NCBI RefSeq assembly: GCF_000003605.2
Contig: NW_003134365.1
Coordinates: 68,651 to 91,195 of the forward strand
Direction: 5' to 3'
DNA length: 22,545 bases
Source: Saccoglossus kowalevskii
Taxonomy: Eukaryota > Hemichordata > Enteropneusta > Harrimaniidae
Each line of letters begins with the position of its first letter. The first letter of the stretch is position 1. This document shows, one piece after another, positions 1 through 13,100 of this stretch. A program made the translations under genes and the position numbers. The notes beneath the pieces were generated by a model. That model was not told the origin of the DNA. It ran no database searches and saw only the letters and a list, made by a program, of their open reading frames with translations.

Positions 1-939
1 TAGTGTTACAATACTTTGTATGTTACTGGACATTACTGTATGTGAGTAATGTTACAATACTTTGTATGTTACCTGACATTACTGTATGTGAGTAGTGTTA
101 CAATACTTTGAATGTTACCTGGCATTACTGTATGTGATTACTGTTACAATACTTTGTATGTTACTGGACATTACTGTATGTGAGTAATGTTACAATACTT
201 TGTATATTACCTGGCATTACTGTATGTGAGTACTGTTACGATACTTTGTATGTTACTGGACATTACTGTATGTGATTACTGTTACAATACTTTGTATGTT
301 ACCTGACATTACTACATGTGATTACTGTTACAATACTTTGTATGTTACCTGACATTACTACATGTGATTACTGTTACAATACTTTGTATGTTACCTGACA
401 TTACTACATGTGATTACTGTTACAATACTTTGTATGTTACCTGACATTACTACATGTGATTACTGTTACAATACTTTGTATGTTACCTGACATTACTGTA
501 TGTGATTACTGTTACAATACTTTGTATGTTACCTGACATTACTGTATGTGATTACTGTTACAATACTTTGTATGTTACCTGACATTACTACATGTGATTA
601 CTGTTACGATACTTTGTATGTTACCTGACATTACTACATGTGATTACTGTTACAATACTTTGTATGTTACCTGACATTACTACATGTGATTACTGTTACA
701 ATACTTTGTATGTTACCTGACATTACTACATGTGATTACTGTTACAATACTTTGTATGTTACCTGACATTACTGTATGTGATTACTGTTACAATACTTTG
801 TATGTTACCTGACATTACTGTATGTGATTACTGTTACAATACTTTGTATGTTACCTGACATTACTACATGTGATTACTGTTACGATACTTTGTATGTTAC
901 CTGACATTACTACATGTGATCACTGTTACAATCTCTTTG
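1..939. repeat. 46-bp tandem satellite, 20 full units
   Basis: Units begin GTTACAATACTTTGTATG and recur at 5, 51, 97 and so on to 925 with exactly 46 bp between all starts and no indel. The array runs off the left edge and decays after about 939. It lies in the intron that follows exon k, its near end about 95 bases past the donor. Units differ at a few sites: ACTACATG versus ACTGTATG, GATTACT versus GAGTAAT, and TTACGAT versus TTACAAT. Units 9-14 (373-648) and 15-20 (649-924) share the same order of variants, so a 276-bp block has been duplicated. Confidence 0.98.
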
Positions 940-1034
940 TTTCCACCTGCCTGCCATGAAGAATGTGAACCTGGGAATTCGTTCTGGGAATTGAAGTGAT
1001 ATAAGAAACAAAAAACAGAAAGTATTAAATTTAC
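940..1034 (-). other. Donor-proximal intron sequence after exon k
   Basis: Unique, T-rich on the transcript strand, between the exon k donor and the 46-bp satellite. Nothing else is recognised. Confidence 0.6.
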
Positions 1035-1187
1035 CTTTTTTGTATTTTTTTTGGAATCTGTTCTTCTCTTTTTGTCATCACTCTCGGATGCTTTTTCATT
1101 GGTGCTGAGCCTGTGTACTCGCCATACTTTGCTGAACATAGCACCATACGCTAAACTAAATCCAATGCATAACACCCATGCATTTAG
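1035..1187 (-). CDS. GABBR1: GABBR1 exon k: helix 3 and a long basic intracellular loop 2
   Basis: 51 codons, phase 0/0, acceptor TCCCAG after a pyrimidine tract, donor [29 protein letters not shown] is helix 3 and WRVHR opens intracellular loop 2. The remaining 24 residues ([13 protein letters not shown] through NTKK) are hydrophilic with 9 Lys and 2 Arg. Human has only about ten charged residues before the conserved EPWK start of helix 4. The PWK block is not in this exon, so it must lie in the next exon beyond the window. The weak GTAAAT donor leaves some doubt about the exact exon end. Confidence 0.9.
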
Positions 1188-4100
1188 CTGGGAGACAAGA
1201 TAAAGAGGAAAACACATGAGTTGCTATGGAATCAACATCACAAATAATTGAAATTGAAAATTACCTCCTTTTGTTTGGATACCAAGCTACATGAATAAAG
1301 GAGTGTGGGCTATCTGAAACAGGTACAAGGTAATTAACTGAAAAGTACCAAAATAAATCCACAAAGAATTGCAGTTGAAGCGTATACATGTACATTATAC
1401 AAGGCAGAATTTGATAAAATGAAATAAACAAACTGCTAGCTGACTGTTGAGTGTTAGGGTTGGGTAGCCAATCAGGTACAATCTTGTGAGTAGCTTCACA
1501 TTGACTTGAGAATTGTGGGTAATACTAAGTAATAAATGACCAAGGTACATCAACATAGAATTGTGGGTAATCCCGGTATACAACAGAAATAGGGTAATCA
1601 ACTGAAAACACATTTTCGGAGACCAAAAAACATGTTCATGCAATCAATTTCTGGAGATTTACAAGCTTTTCGCAGTTGTAACGAGTTCCCAGTTCGTTAC
1701 AAAGTACCCATCATCATATCGTGGCAGAATCTCCTGAGATACATGTAACATCACAAACATAGTTATCAGATACTGTGGAATACTTTATTTTCGCTGGAAT
1801 TAATTTTCGCTGAAAAGGCTTTTTGGGCATTTTGTATGGAACTTATTTTCACTGATCTTTTATGAGTTTAATGTGAAATATAGGAAAAAAAGTATATTCG
1901 CTGGATTTTATTTTCACGGAATCATCCCTTCAGCGAAAATAGCGAAAATAAATTCCAAGCGAAAATAAAGTATTCTACAGTACGTTATAATAAACCATGT
2001 TTCCCATGGGATAACCAAAGATTGTTTCATTTGTTTTCATTTCAAATGTTGTTCATGTTGCCATGGTAACTATACACGATTCTAGATCATTGCTTTGTTG
2101 TCATAGATAGAAAACGGTCGCAATAACGCATTCTTTCCTTCCAGTCACCGCGGAGGATAATATCCTGACTTCATTTGGAACAAATCTGGAGCAATTTATT
2201 TGACCTTCTGGATAAGTAGTATATAGCCTTAATTCATTTTTGTACAAATTTTATAGATTTATTGCCCTCTTTAGGATGATTTCATAAAAGTTTAATAAGA
2301 CCCTAACATATTTCATTAGAATGCTACCAAATAAAGTTACATTCACATTTTGGAAATCACTCCAAGATCAAACAAACTGAAAACATAAAATGTGTGAAAA
2401 CGATGTTGTTTTTGTTAAAAAAAAAAAATATTAATAGTAGATTTACTAAATAGTATCACAAATTTTGAACTCAGAAAATTGAAAAAAGAAAAGCCAATAA
2501 TAGAGTAATAAGGTAAACCAGCAGGTTATATACTTATTAGGTAATTTGCATATCTTGATATGGTAATTAGAATTTCCTTATAAGGCATTTGACATATAAG
2601 ATGGTTTACTTGGTTAGAGTTTAAGCAGTCCTTTAGAAGGTAATTTGCATACATTCATACGGTAATTAGAATGGCCTTACAAGGTAAATCAGCAGGTTAG
2701 GTTAACTTACCTGGCAAATGACTGGATAAACATCAGGAGATACAAACTTGCCATCAAGACCCAATAAAAAGACACAACTAAGACACACTATACAGCCAAC
2801 AATGATGAGATTATTAAGACTTGGGTGAGACAGCTGAATGTACCTGCAAATAAAGTGAAATAAACAAGTTAGTTCACAGCTATGGGGAACAGCAAGCTTG
2901 GGAGATCAGAGGAAAGAGTCATGTGCAAGGACCAGACGCAAACAGGTTATTATTTTGAAAGGCATTGATCAAAAGTGCACAAAACAATGTATTTGACATG
3001 TGTTGTACATGTCACACTAGACTCTAACAATACATGTCATATTTGTAAAAAAACTCCAGACCTTTTGCTCTTTCCGTGTATGTTGTCAATTTCCTCTGTC
3101 ACAAAAAAACCATTGTCATATGATTCACTTTTTTTTTATGCTCCAACTTTATTATATTTTCATCTAGATTCCAAATAAGAATATGATTTCAATAACTTAT
3201 TTATTATTATTATTATTATGATAATGACCATGTGCAAATATAGAATATAATTATTGAGTGTTTATAATATTAGTTGCCATGGAGCAGGTATTAAAATTTC
3301 ATGTATCTAGACGCATATCAAATATGTCGTGTTGTATGCGTTGCAAGACACCTAAACTGAATTTAACGCATTATATATGTTGTATGGGACCAATATGGAA
3401 GACACATTGTAAACATCACATGGGACCCACACTGAACTTGACGCAGTGTGACTGACATGGTTCAACACACAATTTCAGACAGATTAATCTAGGGCTTGAC
3501 CATTATTTTTGTGGGGGGGGGGGGGAGAAATTTGTGCTAACTTTATTTTTTAAGCTAATAGTGTAATATCAGAAAAAAATGCATTATATATTAGGCCAGA
3601 CTTTTATTATCCCTTGTTTCGCGAACCCGCCGAATGTACATGAGCCGAAAATGAAATAAAAATAAAATTTTATTTCAGCGTAATTTCTCGCGCCTGCCGA
3701 CTTGTTAAGCACAAAAAAAATGCTAAAAAATGTTATTTTTATGTTCATTTTTTTACCGCCCGTCGCATAACAAATCCAAGTTGCATTTTCGTTAGAGTAT
3801 CATGATCAAAGTACCGAAGTGTCACGCAGATGAGAAACAAGGTTGTACATGGAATAAAATTGTATTTCATTTCTTCTCTCCGATCAATGATCTCACTTAC
3901 AATTCTTTGAGAATCACAAAAATCTAATGGAAATTTTTTTTCCCGCCCTCCTCAAAAAAGTTGCCTTATAAAAACTCGAGAAACAATGAATAAAAAATGT
4001 CTGGCCTTAATAGCAATTTTTGCACATTTTATCAATATTAACATTTCCCACCCCCACCAATCTAATTTACCCCCTTTCTAACAGAAATAATGATTCATCT

Positions 4101-7100
4101 TTGTACAAAAGTACCTACCTTGTTTTTCTAAACCATATATTAAAAGTAAGGGAGGCCACGGCTGCAATAATAGCCAAGGATGCTAGAGCACACATGGCGG
4201 CGTACAAATTCATAGAAATGACGTTTAATTGTTCTTTCACTAGTGTCTGATCAGCAGGGGGACTTCCACCTATGGAAACACAGAACAAGAATATTATGCA
4301 CACAAACAGATGACTTGGTTTCCACTGTCAATGCTGTTGTTCAATAGTAAACAACACTAAAATGAGTCAGTCGTTAGAATCAAAACAAAATAATGCATGT
4401 TAGTATGTGTAACATGGTATACAATGTAATGGCTCTAAAACAGCATCTGTTAGTACAAAATGTCTGTCGTTTGGCCATTTTTAATTCAATTTGAAAAAAA
4501 ATTATGGTTCATGATTTCCAATGTACGAAGTTTGAATGAAAACCATGCATACACGACTGAGATCCGGTTTTGGAATGGCAGAAATGCTTGATTCATAAAA
4601 ATGGCCGCCATTTGGCCATCTTGGATTATGGATCCATGACACAAATACCGGTAGATGGACATACTTCTCTCAATATGTATAATGTATGTGTGAAGTTAAA
4701 ATGTGATAAGCACAGGCATGGCCAAGATAGGTTAGAATGCATGTTCGCGAAACACAATGAGGTCATCTATAAGTTCCTGTCTATTTTTCGATAATTTTTT
4801 TGTCAATTTGGACCAAAAGGACACTGACTACAGCTCTTGATAAACATCTTTGAAATAATTGTGCCAGTTTGTTTTCAAGAAATTTGATTTTGGTGTTCAA
4901 TGGTTAGTATTCTAATATTAAAGAATAATTTCATCTTCAGTATGTTTTCCATTAGTCCCACATGAATGTATAATAAAAATGTTGTGACATTATTTTAAAA
5001 AGTAACAAATATTTTGCGTTTTTCTTAAAAAAATGAGCTTTTATGAGTTAATGTGTTCCAAACTTCATGAATACTCAATCGCAAACAACTAAACAGAAAT
5101 GTCTCAAGTGGGCAGTCAATCACATTTTTATGAATTCCTTTCAAGGGTTTGTTCAAAATATGCACTCCTGCTACATAACAAAGAACTTAAAAATAAGAGC
5201 TTCGGGAAATCTGATGAAGAATCTCTGATCATTTCAAGAGCAACAAAAATAAATGAGTTTCTCTGAATTCAATACTTTGGTTGGCTATTAATCACTCTAC
5301 AGAGATAGCTATAATATTGATGGATTGAACTCGTAGCATTTCCCCACCATCATCTATCAAAATCCAATTTACTAATAACTTATTTCAATCTTCATCTACC
5401 GAGTATTAGAGACATGTATTTTGATTGGCTAGTGATCTACTTATTTATAACCCTCGGCCAATAGCAGAGGTTGTTACTTACCTATCCATTTGACAGGTCT
5501 GACCCATGTTAAGTTATCACTTCGACTACCATAAAAACCTACTTTATGATATGTGCCATCTGTAAGATGAAAAAAAAAGAAGATAAAATAACTAAAATTA
5601 GAAAATGCAAAATTGCAATTTCAGTGTCTCCAAAATAAAAATTATGAAATGCATGAAAGCACAAAGGCGATCTCATACAGCTCGAGTGCATTATTTGAAT
5701 ATCGGGCATCAAAATAAACCGATCAGGAAAACTGATATCTCAATATTATCTCCCTTTAGCAACATAGCAATATTCTTAAGAATATTTTCAGCTATTATTT
5801 TGTTTTATCTTCAGCACTTTCAATCGCAATGAGCAGACGCTCGAGGATACGACCATTTTCAAATGACATTTAAAGATTTGGATTAAAATTGAAAAATTTT
5901 TAGGCAATCATCACAATAACCAAAAAAGCCTGATTACTGGTTAAAACGTATCATGTGATTTCTTACACAGGCAATGCATCATGGGATATTCTGTAAAACA
6001 GTTCATGAGATTTCAATAACCACAGTTGAGGGACTGTGCAATAACTCAATACATGCATCAGACAGTTCAACGATGAATGGTTCAGTTTCATTTGACGTTA
6101 TAAAAGCAACTTTTTGAAAGTAACACATCGCCTATTGTAGCTTTTTCATATAATAGATATGACTATGACTACACATGTATCTCTGTTGAGGCTTTCAGAG
6201 GTTGATTTGTTAAAGGAAACTTTTTTTTAAATCATACTCGCTTTCCCCCAACACAATACGAGTTTAATACGTACTAATCATTTGTTCAATCTGCGTCCAC
6301 GCTAATCTGTCTCCAGTAGCCGAGAATGCGACCGGACCCTGAAATAAAACAAAATGTAGACGTAAAGACAATTAGACCTACAGTTTAGCTAACATATTTG
6401 AGAAAAAAAAAATTCAAGGAAAAAACTAAAATCACTGTCTTCATGGCAACAAGACTAGCTATGATTTTTTTTCTAGGACTGAAACTAATTTTGTAAAACC
6501 TGAAAGTTGACAAAATACCAATGACTTTATAGAAGCAGGAAAAAGATTAATGTTTATTTTATTACAGTACACGCAACCGCGAAACTACACAGGATTACGT
6601 GTGACAACACAAGCTAAATATTATCAGAAATATATCCAATCATGACGGTATTACTTTTTATTGAGTTTTCTAACGTGCTAACTTAAAAATCTTTTTTCCT
6701 GACTTCCTTTTTAAGTCTATCATAGAGAATTCAACACAAAACAAAGAATATGTACCATGCATTGAATTCTATAATTAGATTCCCGACCTCAGGGCGATTA
6801 AAATTATCTAAAATTGTGACAATATCACACTATGCACACAGGAAGAGGTCTAAAAATAGAACCCTTTTCAAATCAAAAGAATCGGGTAAAGATACAATAA
6901 TTTTACCGGTTCTTAATTTCCTGGTAACAGTGTATTAAATTTCCTCATAAAAATGCTGGCAATATTTGTGTGCACATGTAACAATTACAATTCCTGACTA
7001 ATTTTTAATATTATATACACATCATCAGAATTTTGTTATATCAAATGTTTTTTTTAAATTATCAGCGCACACAAATTAACGTCAATAGAGTGAATATAGA

Positions 7101-10100
7101 AAGATAAAAATAACTTTGCAATCACCGCAAACATGCATTGTTAAAGGTCACGATAAACTGCCTTCTGGAGAAAATTAAACGCTCACCGAAACTCCAAAAA
7201 AATCTGTTTCATTCATTGCTTTATAGATCTCGGCTGCTATTGTCTCGTCATAATTATAATCTTCAAGTTTCATTCCTTTTTTAGCAAGACGTTTCATAGT
7301 TCTAAAAAAGAAGTAATAAAGTTAAAGTGAAGTAATTTTATAGAAATGTATGAAACAAATATTCTGTAAATTTCCATGAATTTTGAGATGAACGAACGCA
7401 TGTAATTATGAAATTTTTTAGCATTGGACAATTAACCTTTTCACAATCAGATTATCTTGCCCAAATTTTTCTGCACTTTTTTCTTAAATTCTTTATATTT
7501 TTGGATATGAAACCCAATTTTGGAGCCAACAAACAAAATTTGAGTCAATTTACAGTTTTTACTCAAAAAATTGGGCTATTTTTGTCCTAATTTTCTGAGG
7601 CAAGTGCAGACTATAAACAGGACTATTTTGTAAATTGTGATGAAGAGTTAACAGTATAGCATAACTAAGAGTGTATTACACATGATTTCTGATTCATATT
7701 TATAGAAACAGAAATGATAATTGTAGCAACAAAGCAGATACACTGAGAGTAAAGTTCAATACACCAAATTTGATTTCTTTCAGTTTTCTATAAAATAGAT
7801 GTAAATTTTGATTTTTTTGCTGCGAACGAATATTTTAAAGCACTAGATCATGCAGGGCAAATTGTTGAAAAAAAAACATGAAATTTGTTAATGATACAGT
7901 ACAATTTTTGGGTTATGTGTGTTTCTAAAACTATTACGGTATAATTACATAATTACGTTTACTCACTTGTCGAGAGCAAGAGCCAGGGACCAGACAGCAT
8001 CATACGCCAGAGGAGCCTCAGGATAACCAGATACATTTGGATCAGGAATCTTTGTTTTGAATTCTTTTAAGAACTGTTGAGATGTCTGAAAAGATAGATA
8101 TAAATGATAAAACGACACGCACAGTTGTCGCAAAGTACGGTGTTTGATATGGGTCGCTTGCAATGTATAAAAACACATGTAAAAAGCTTTGTGTGTGAAT
8201 GTAACATTTTAAACATGATACAGGTGTATAATGAAGATTGGATAAAAGATGAGTTAGGTAACTGTGATGACACCTATTAACAATCCTAGGACTGATCTCA
8301 AGATCGTACCAGACATATGTATATTTCTAGAAACACTAACGCTTATTCTCATGTCCTTATGTATTTGTATTGAATTTTTTTTACATTCTTGAATACAGTC
8401 GTATGTTACTACAAACAAACATTTTCACATTGATGAACAATTTTCTGCAATGTTATTGGTTAACACACTGTTTGATTGACATGTGCATGGAACTCACATA
8501 CCATAAGGTAATAAGAATTTCATACCCTCTCGAACAATTTTGAGTTTGTGCGAGGTTATTTTCGACATGGATGTTGGGAATCCTCATCAGATACACTTAT
8601 CTCTTGATCACCATAGATACAACTCAATCTAACCAATACTAAATTGCCAATATTCTTTATTTTTTAATAAGATACTTCTCTAACTTTACTTCATAAAAAG
8701 AAAACACAATTATTGACCAGATTTAAGGTACATGTAGCAGCTGGCGTCGAATTAAAAATTGAACTGCGATTCATAAATTCTTTGAAAGTTACTAAGCATA
8801 CTACTTCAACAACCTATATACTATCTAAAGCTTACATATAAGATCATTCACATAATTAGAAAAAGATGGTGTTTTAAATAATTTGAAAAAAGAAAAAAAA
8901 GGCAGTTTTGTATAACAGTGCAATTAACTGTCAAGTAATCCCTTAAACATCATCGTTACATCATACATATATGTAATACTGTATTCGCCTATATCTAAGC
9001 TTTCAGATGATATATAGGTTGTTATAGTACTATAAAGGGGTTAATTATTCACTGGGTTTTAATTTTTGCTTATTTCGCTGACTAGAAAATGCGCTAAATT
9101 AAAACCCAGTGAATATGTAAAATTTAGCATAGAACACATTATCTAAATGATAAAACCGTGAATTTAAAACCCACTGAATATGCCTGAAATGCTAAATCAG
9201 TGAAATTTAAACCCAGTGAAAATTAATCATTTTACAGTAGCTTGCTTAGTAACTTTTAAGTAAGTTTTTAACATATTTCACCCATGTTGTTACCAAGGAG
9301 ATTGACTCACTGCAAACTGCTTTAATTAACTTTAATTATGCCATACATGTATAATTTAGAAGCAATATTGAAATCAATACAAGTATCTTTTAACTGTGTA
9401 CAATCAAAACTTGATTCCCCATAACAAATATTGCAAGCATGCATCTGACTGGCCATCTTATTGCTACCAGCCAAAAAAACACACAACTTTAAATCTGAAT
9501 GACTTTTCAAGGACCCACTAGCAATTCTTTTTGTGACTTTGTATTGTTAAATTATGCAATCAATCCAGCTCAGCCAAAAAATAATTGAGATTTGTCTGAA
9601 GATATTTTAAAGAGTAGAGCGCCCCCAACGTTGAGTTAATAAACTATTATATTATTGTTAATGTCACAAGAAAAACTTTTGAAGGGCGATCGTTGTCATG
9701 TAACGCTTGTTCAAATTTTGTATAAATAAACAATGTATTTCTATTCTTTGTCACATGGGACTCGAACACAGCGCATCACGACATAGAGGAAACATACACT
9801 ACCCATATCAGTCCTGACTATCAACTTATTATAATGCCATTACGGCAATTTAATCCACTATTCACGTAGGCACATTTATATCCGTGACATGCTCTACCAG
9901 TTTACACAAAGTATGCAAGAGACTATTATAACTCCTATTATGATGTGTTTAGTCCAAGAACTTTTGGAGCCTAAACCACAAGATATTTGGTACACTGACT
10001 TTTTTATTTTTGGCTAGCAATTTATTTTTACTAAATGGATGAATATATACATATGGATGCAAAAAAATGGAATAAATAAATATGGATAAAAATCTGGTGA

Positions 10101-13100
10101 CATTTTTTTTTTGCTTAATCAAAAACTATAATATCCTTTTTTTTCATGATAAGTTTTTAGCAGATTAGATTCATATAAGTTACTGCTTTTCAACCAGAGA
10201 TGAAAGGTAAATTTTAACATTAAGTGGCAATAAATTTTCATGTGTCAAACCGATTTACAGCTTTCAGAGAAACTTATAAGTAATCTACAGTCTTAGTGCG
10301 GACTTCATTTAATAACGTGAATGGCCGAATATCATCAGTTGATAAAAACACAAGAATGTATCATAATTCAAAAGTAGGTTACACCACAGAGACATATGAA
10401 GTCACGACTTGTGTTTATCATTATATGTTTTTTTGTTTTGTTTTCAAAAATATTTTTTGTGCCAGGCGACAGTTCTAGACATTGAGTGTTACTGTTGTCT
10501 CTCCTGACATTTTTTTTTAAGTGCAAATTGCAGGTGCTAGTGCTGACACATAGTGCATTTTGCCACAGAAGTCATATTCATGTTTGGGACGACATGACAG
10601 GGCTGTGTGGCCATCTCTCTCTTTTTTAATGCGCTATCCTGGCGTCAACCAGGCCCGGTCAAACACAAGCACCTGCGGACCTTAACCAAGGTTCCCCCAA
10701 AGTCGCATTCGTTAGTGAATGAATCTTGGCCAGTGGAATTGGCCTTCCCATTGAGTCTGTGGCACACTCACCCAGGGTAGGGGTTGACCCCTATCATTAT
10801 ATAATAGGGAGGGGGTGGTGGTATATAAAATTAAAACTGCTGCTAACCGCCATTACTTGTTGACGAGACATGTCAATTATTGCTTCCTTCATGTTTGATG
10901 GATGACACAGCTGATATCATATGATATGGGAGGCAGGGCAGACACTGTGATTAAGACACGATTTCAATTCCCATAACAACTTTTTTGTTTGTTTTCATTC
11001 AACAGTTTTCACAGCAGTCACAGGATGATTTCATTTCATTGCTGTAACTTGTAGATTGATTGAACGTAAAGTTCAAACTACTGACCTGCTTTAAAGTTGA
11101 CGAGAATGAGGTTTTAAATTTGCTTTTTTAAAGGGGAAGGCCAGCAAATAACATAATGCTCTACGATGAATGAGCTTCAGAAATGTAAGAGAATGAATTT
11201 TACATTTTTTTTTTATTTTTTCATTTCATTCAACCTTTCATTTTCTTGATATTCAACTTTTCATCAGTATTATTTAGTCCACCATCTTGATTCTCCAGCA
11301 AAGTATTATGGGTAAAGTAGCCACAGCTGTGAATAATTAAAATTTATATCCTTTTCACAAAAATACAAAAATATTTAATTATAACTTCACAAGTTGATTT
11401 TTAGAACTGCCCTAGCTTGATAACTTAATTTTAACCATAATCTTCGCATTGGAAGTGACAGGGTCGAAAATATACCCAGAAATAATGTAAAAAAACGATG
11501 CAATCTGCAACAGGTTAAAGGAGTCGATGACCCACAATTCAATATGTCAGGAAAAACATATTCTTCTTATTATAGCAGTTTTTCATCATACGTTAAATTT
11601 CTTAATCTTTGAAATTCTTAAAACCCTCATACATGTACTTTACTGTCACTTGTCAAATTTTCTTTTAACAGCTTCAGTAACCTTTTTACCAACCAGTTCC
11701 CTCTTTTCATCAAAATTTCACAATGTAAAAACTGAAAATTGACTGCAATTTTGTCTGTTGGCTCCAAAATTGGAGTTCATTTCCAAAAATATTGAAATAT
11801 ATAAGAAAAAAAGTGCTGACAAATTTAGGCACGAAAGTCTGGAGGTGAAAAGTATTTTACCCTGATGGAGTCATGATACTTTTTTTCCTTCACTTATTGT
11901 ATTTAAACCTGTTGGCACTCAGCATAGAAACTACTTAAAAAGTCTATATTGGGAACATTTATTCAATTTACAAACCTAACATCGGAGACGTTTTTTGAAG
12001 AATCTTAATTATCCCCATCAAGCTCCTTTAGTACCATAATGGACACATATCCTAACGGTGTTGAAGCTGGAAACACACATTGTCTCTGAATTACAAAAAA
12101 CTAATCTTAAGAAATTTTAAACTTGTCAAGTAATTGCCACAGCAATCAAGGCAAATTACTAAGATGTTTGTACTCAAGAGGACAAGCTAAAATTGAAATT
12201 GAAATTACACATGTTAAATAAATTTTAGCAAGCAGCCTGTCAGCCGAGATAGCTTCGCTGTTAGCAATGCACATCACGAAGATATCATCACAAAATGAAC
12301 AAATCTGAGAAAGGTCCACATGTAGTACCTATAAATGTAATATCAAAGCAATTGCACTTGCAGTTTTTAAAAAGAAGTCGACAAATTATATAACTTTTTA
12401 CCAAAAATGACAAAATATTCACCAAAATTTGAGAATTGAAGATGTCATCATAAAATGAACAATTCTGACTCAGAACTACCCCCAAGAATCTATGTTTAAC
12501 GGTTTTCAAGAAGAATACAAAAATGTAAAAAGTTGACAACAGACTGCATACTACAGTACATACGGCACACGACGATGGCCAACCAGTATTATGAAGAGCT
12601 CTGCGTCATTGACTTTGCTGACAGCGGAGCTAAAAGTAGAGACACATTGTAAACGGTTTAGATTTAGCTAAATGATATTTTGAAGACATCTTTGGGAATC
12701 TGTGACATGCTTGAAACTCACTACAACAAAATTCACAAAATTGAAGTGGTTTATAGTATTAATTATATCTATATTCAGCGCCTGTTTCAAAAGATGTTTA
12801 ATTCAGACAAACAAATCAGTGAACAGAAACTAAAATAGAGACATATAAATTACAGTAATGCAGTCTTATCTCTTACACATACTTCCAAATTTGATTATTT
12901 TAAACACTGAATGCCATTATATGATTACATCTTTCAGTGCTGTTTTTAGTAACGTTTTGTATTCATGACAAATGCTGTTGCAGTTATTTTCAGAAACTGT
13001 GTCCATCTGTGTAGCTGTGACAATTAAACAGTGGGTTAGACTTCTCTGCAAACTCCTTGCATATTGGCACATACTCAGCTGACTCAGTCAACCAGACTTG

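Larger units (their letters stand above)
1188..2710 (-). other. Intron between exons j and k
   Basis: 1523 bp, GTAAGT to TCCCAG. It holds a foldback element (1771-1982) and a two-copy duplication next to the donor (about 2512-2700). It also has two copies of GAATTGTGGGTAAT at about 1508 and 1559 and a small hairpin at 1678-1700. The rest is AT-rich unique sequence with short homopolymer runs. No coding potential was recognised. Confidence 0.85.

Noticed and set aside
1-939. CRISPR-like array
   Set aside because: The 46-bp units are head to tail with no unique spacers, and the window is clearly animal.
5605-5832. Plus-strand open frame of 75 codons
   Set aside because: Intronic and antisense with no recognisable motif or supporting context.
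9746-9911. Functional tRNA gene
   Set aside because: Too long between the arm-like motifs, incomplete D stem and no anticodon arm.
12288-12539. Minus-strand open frame of 83 codons
   Set aside because: It overlaps the ~190-bp repeat family, is Phe/Cys-rich from AT bias, and matches no family I know.
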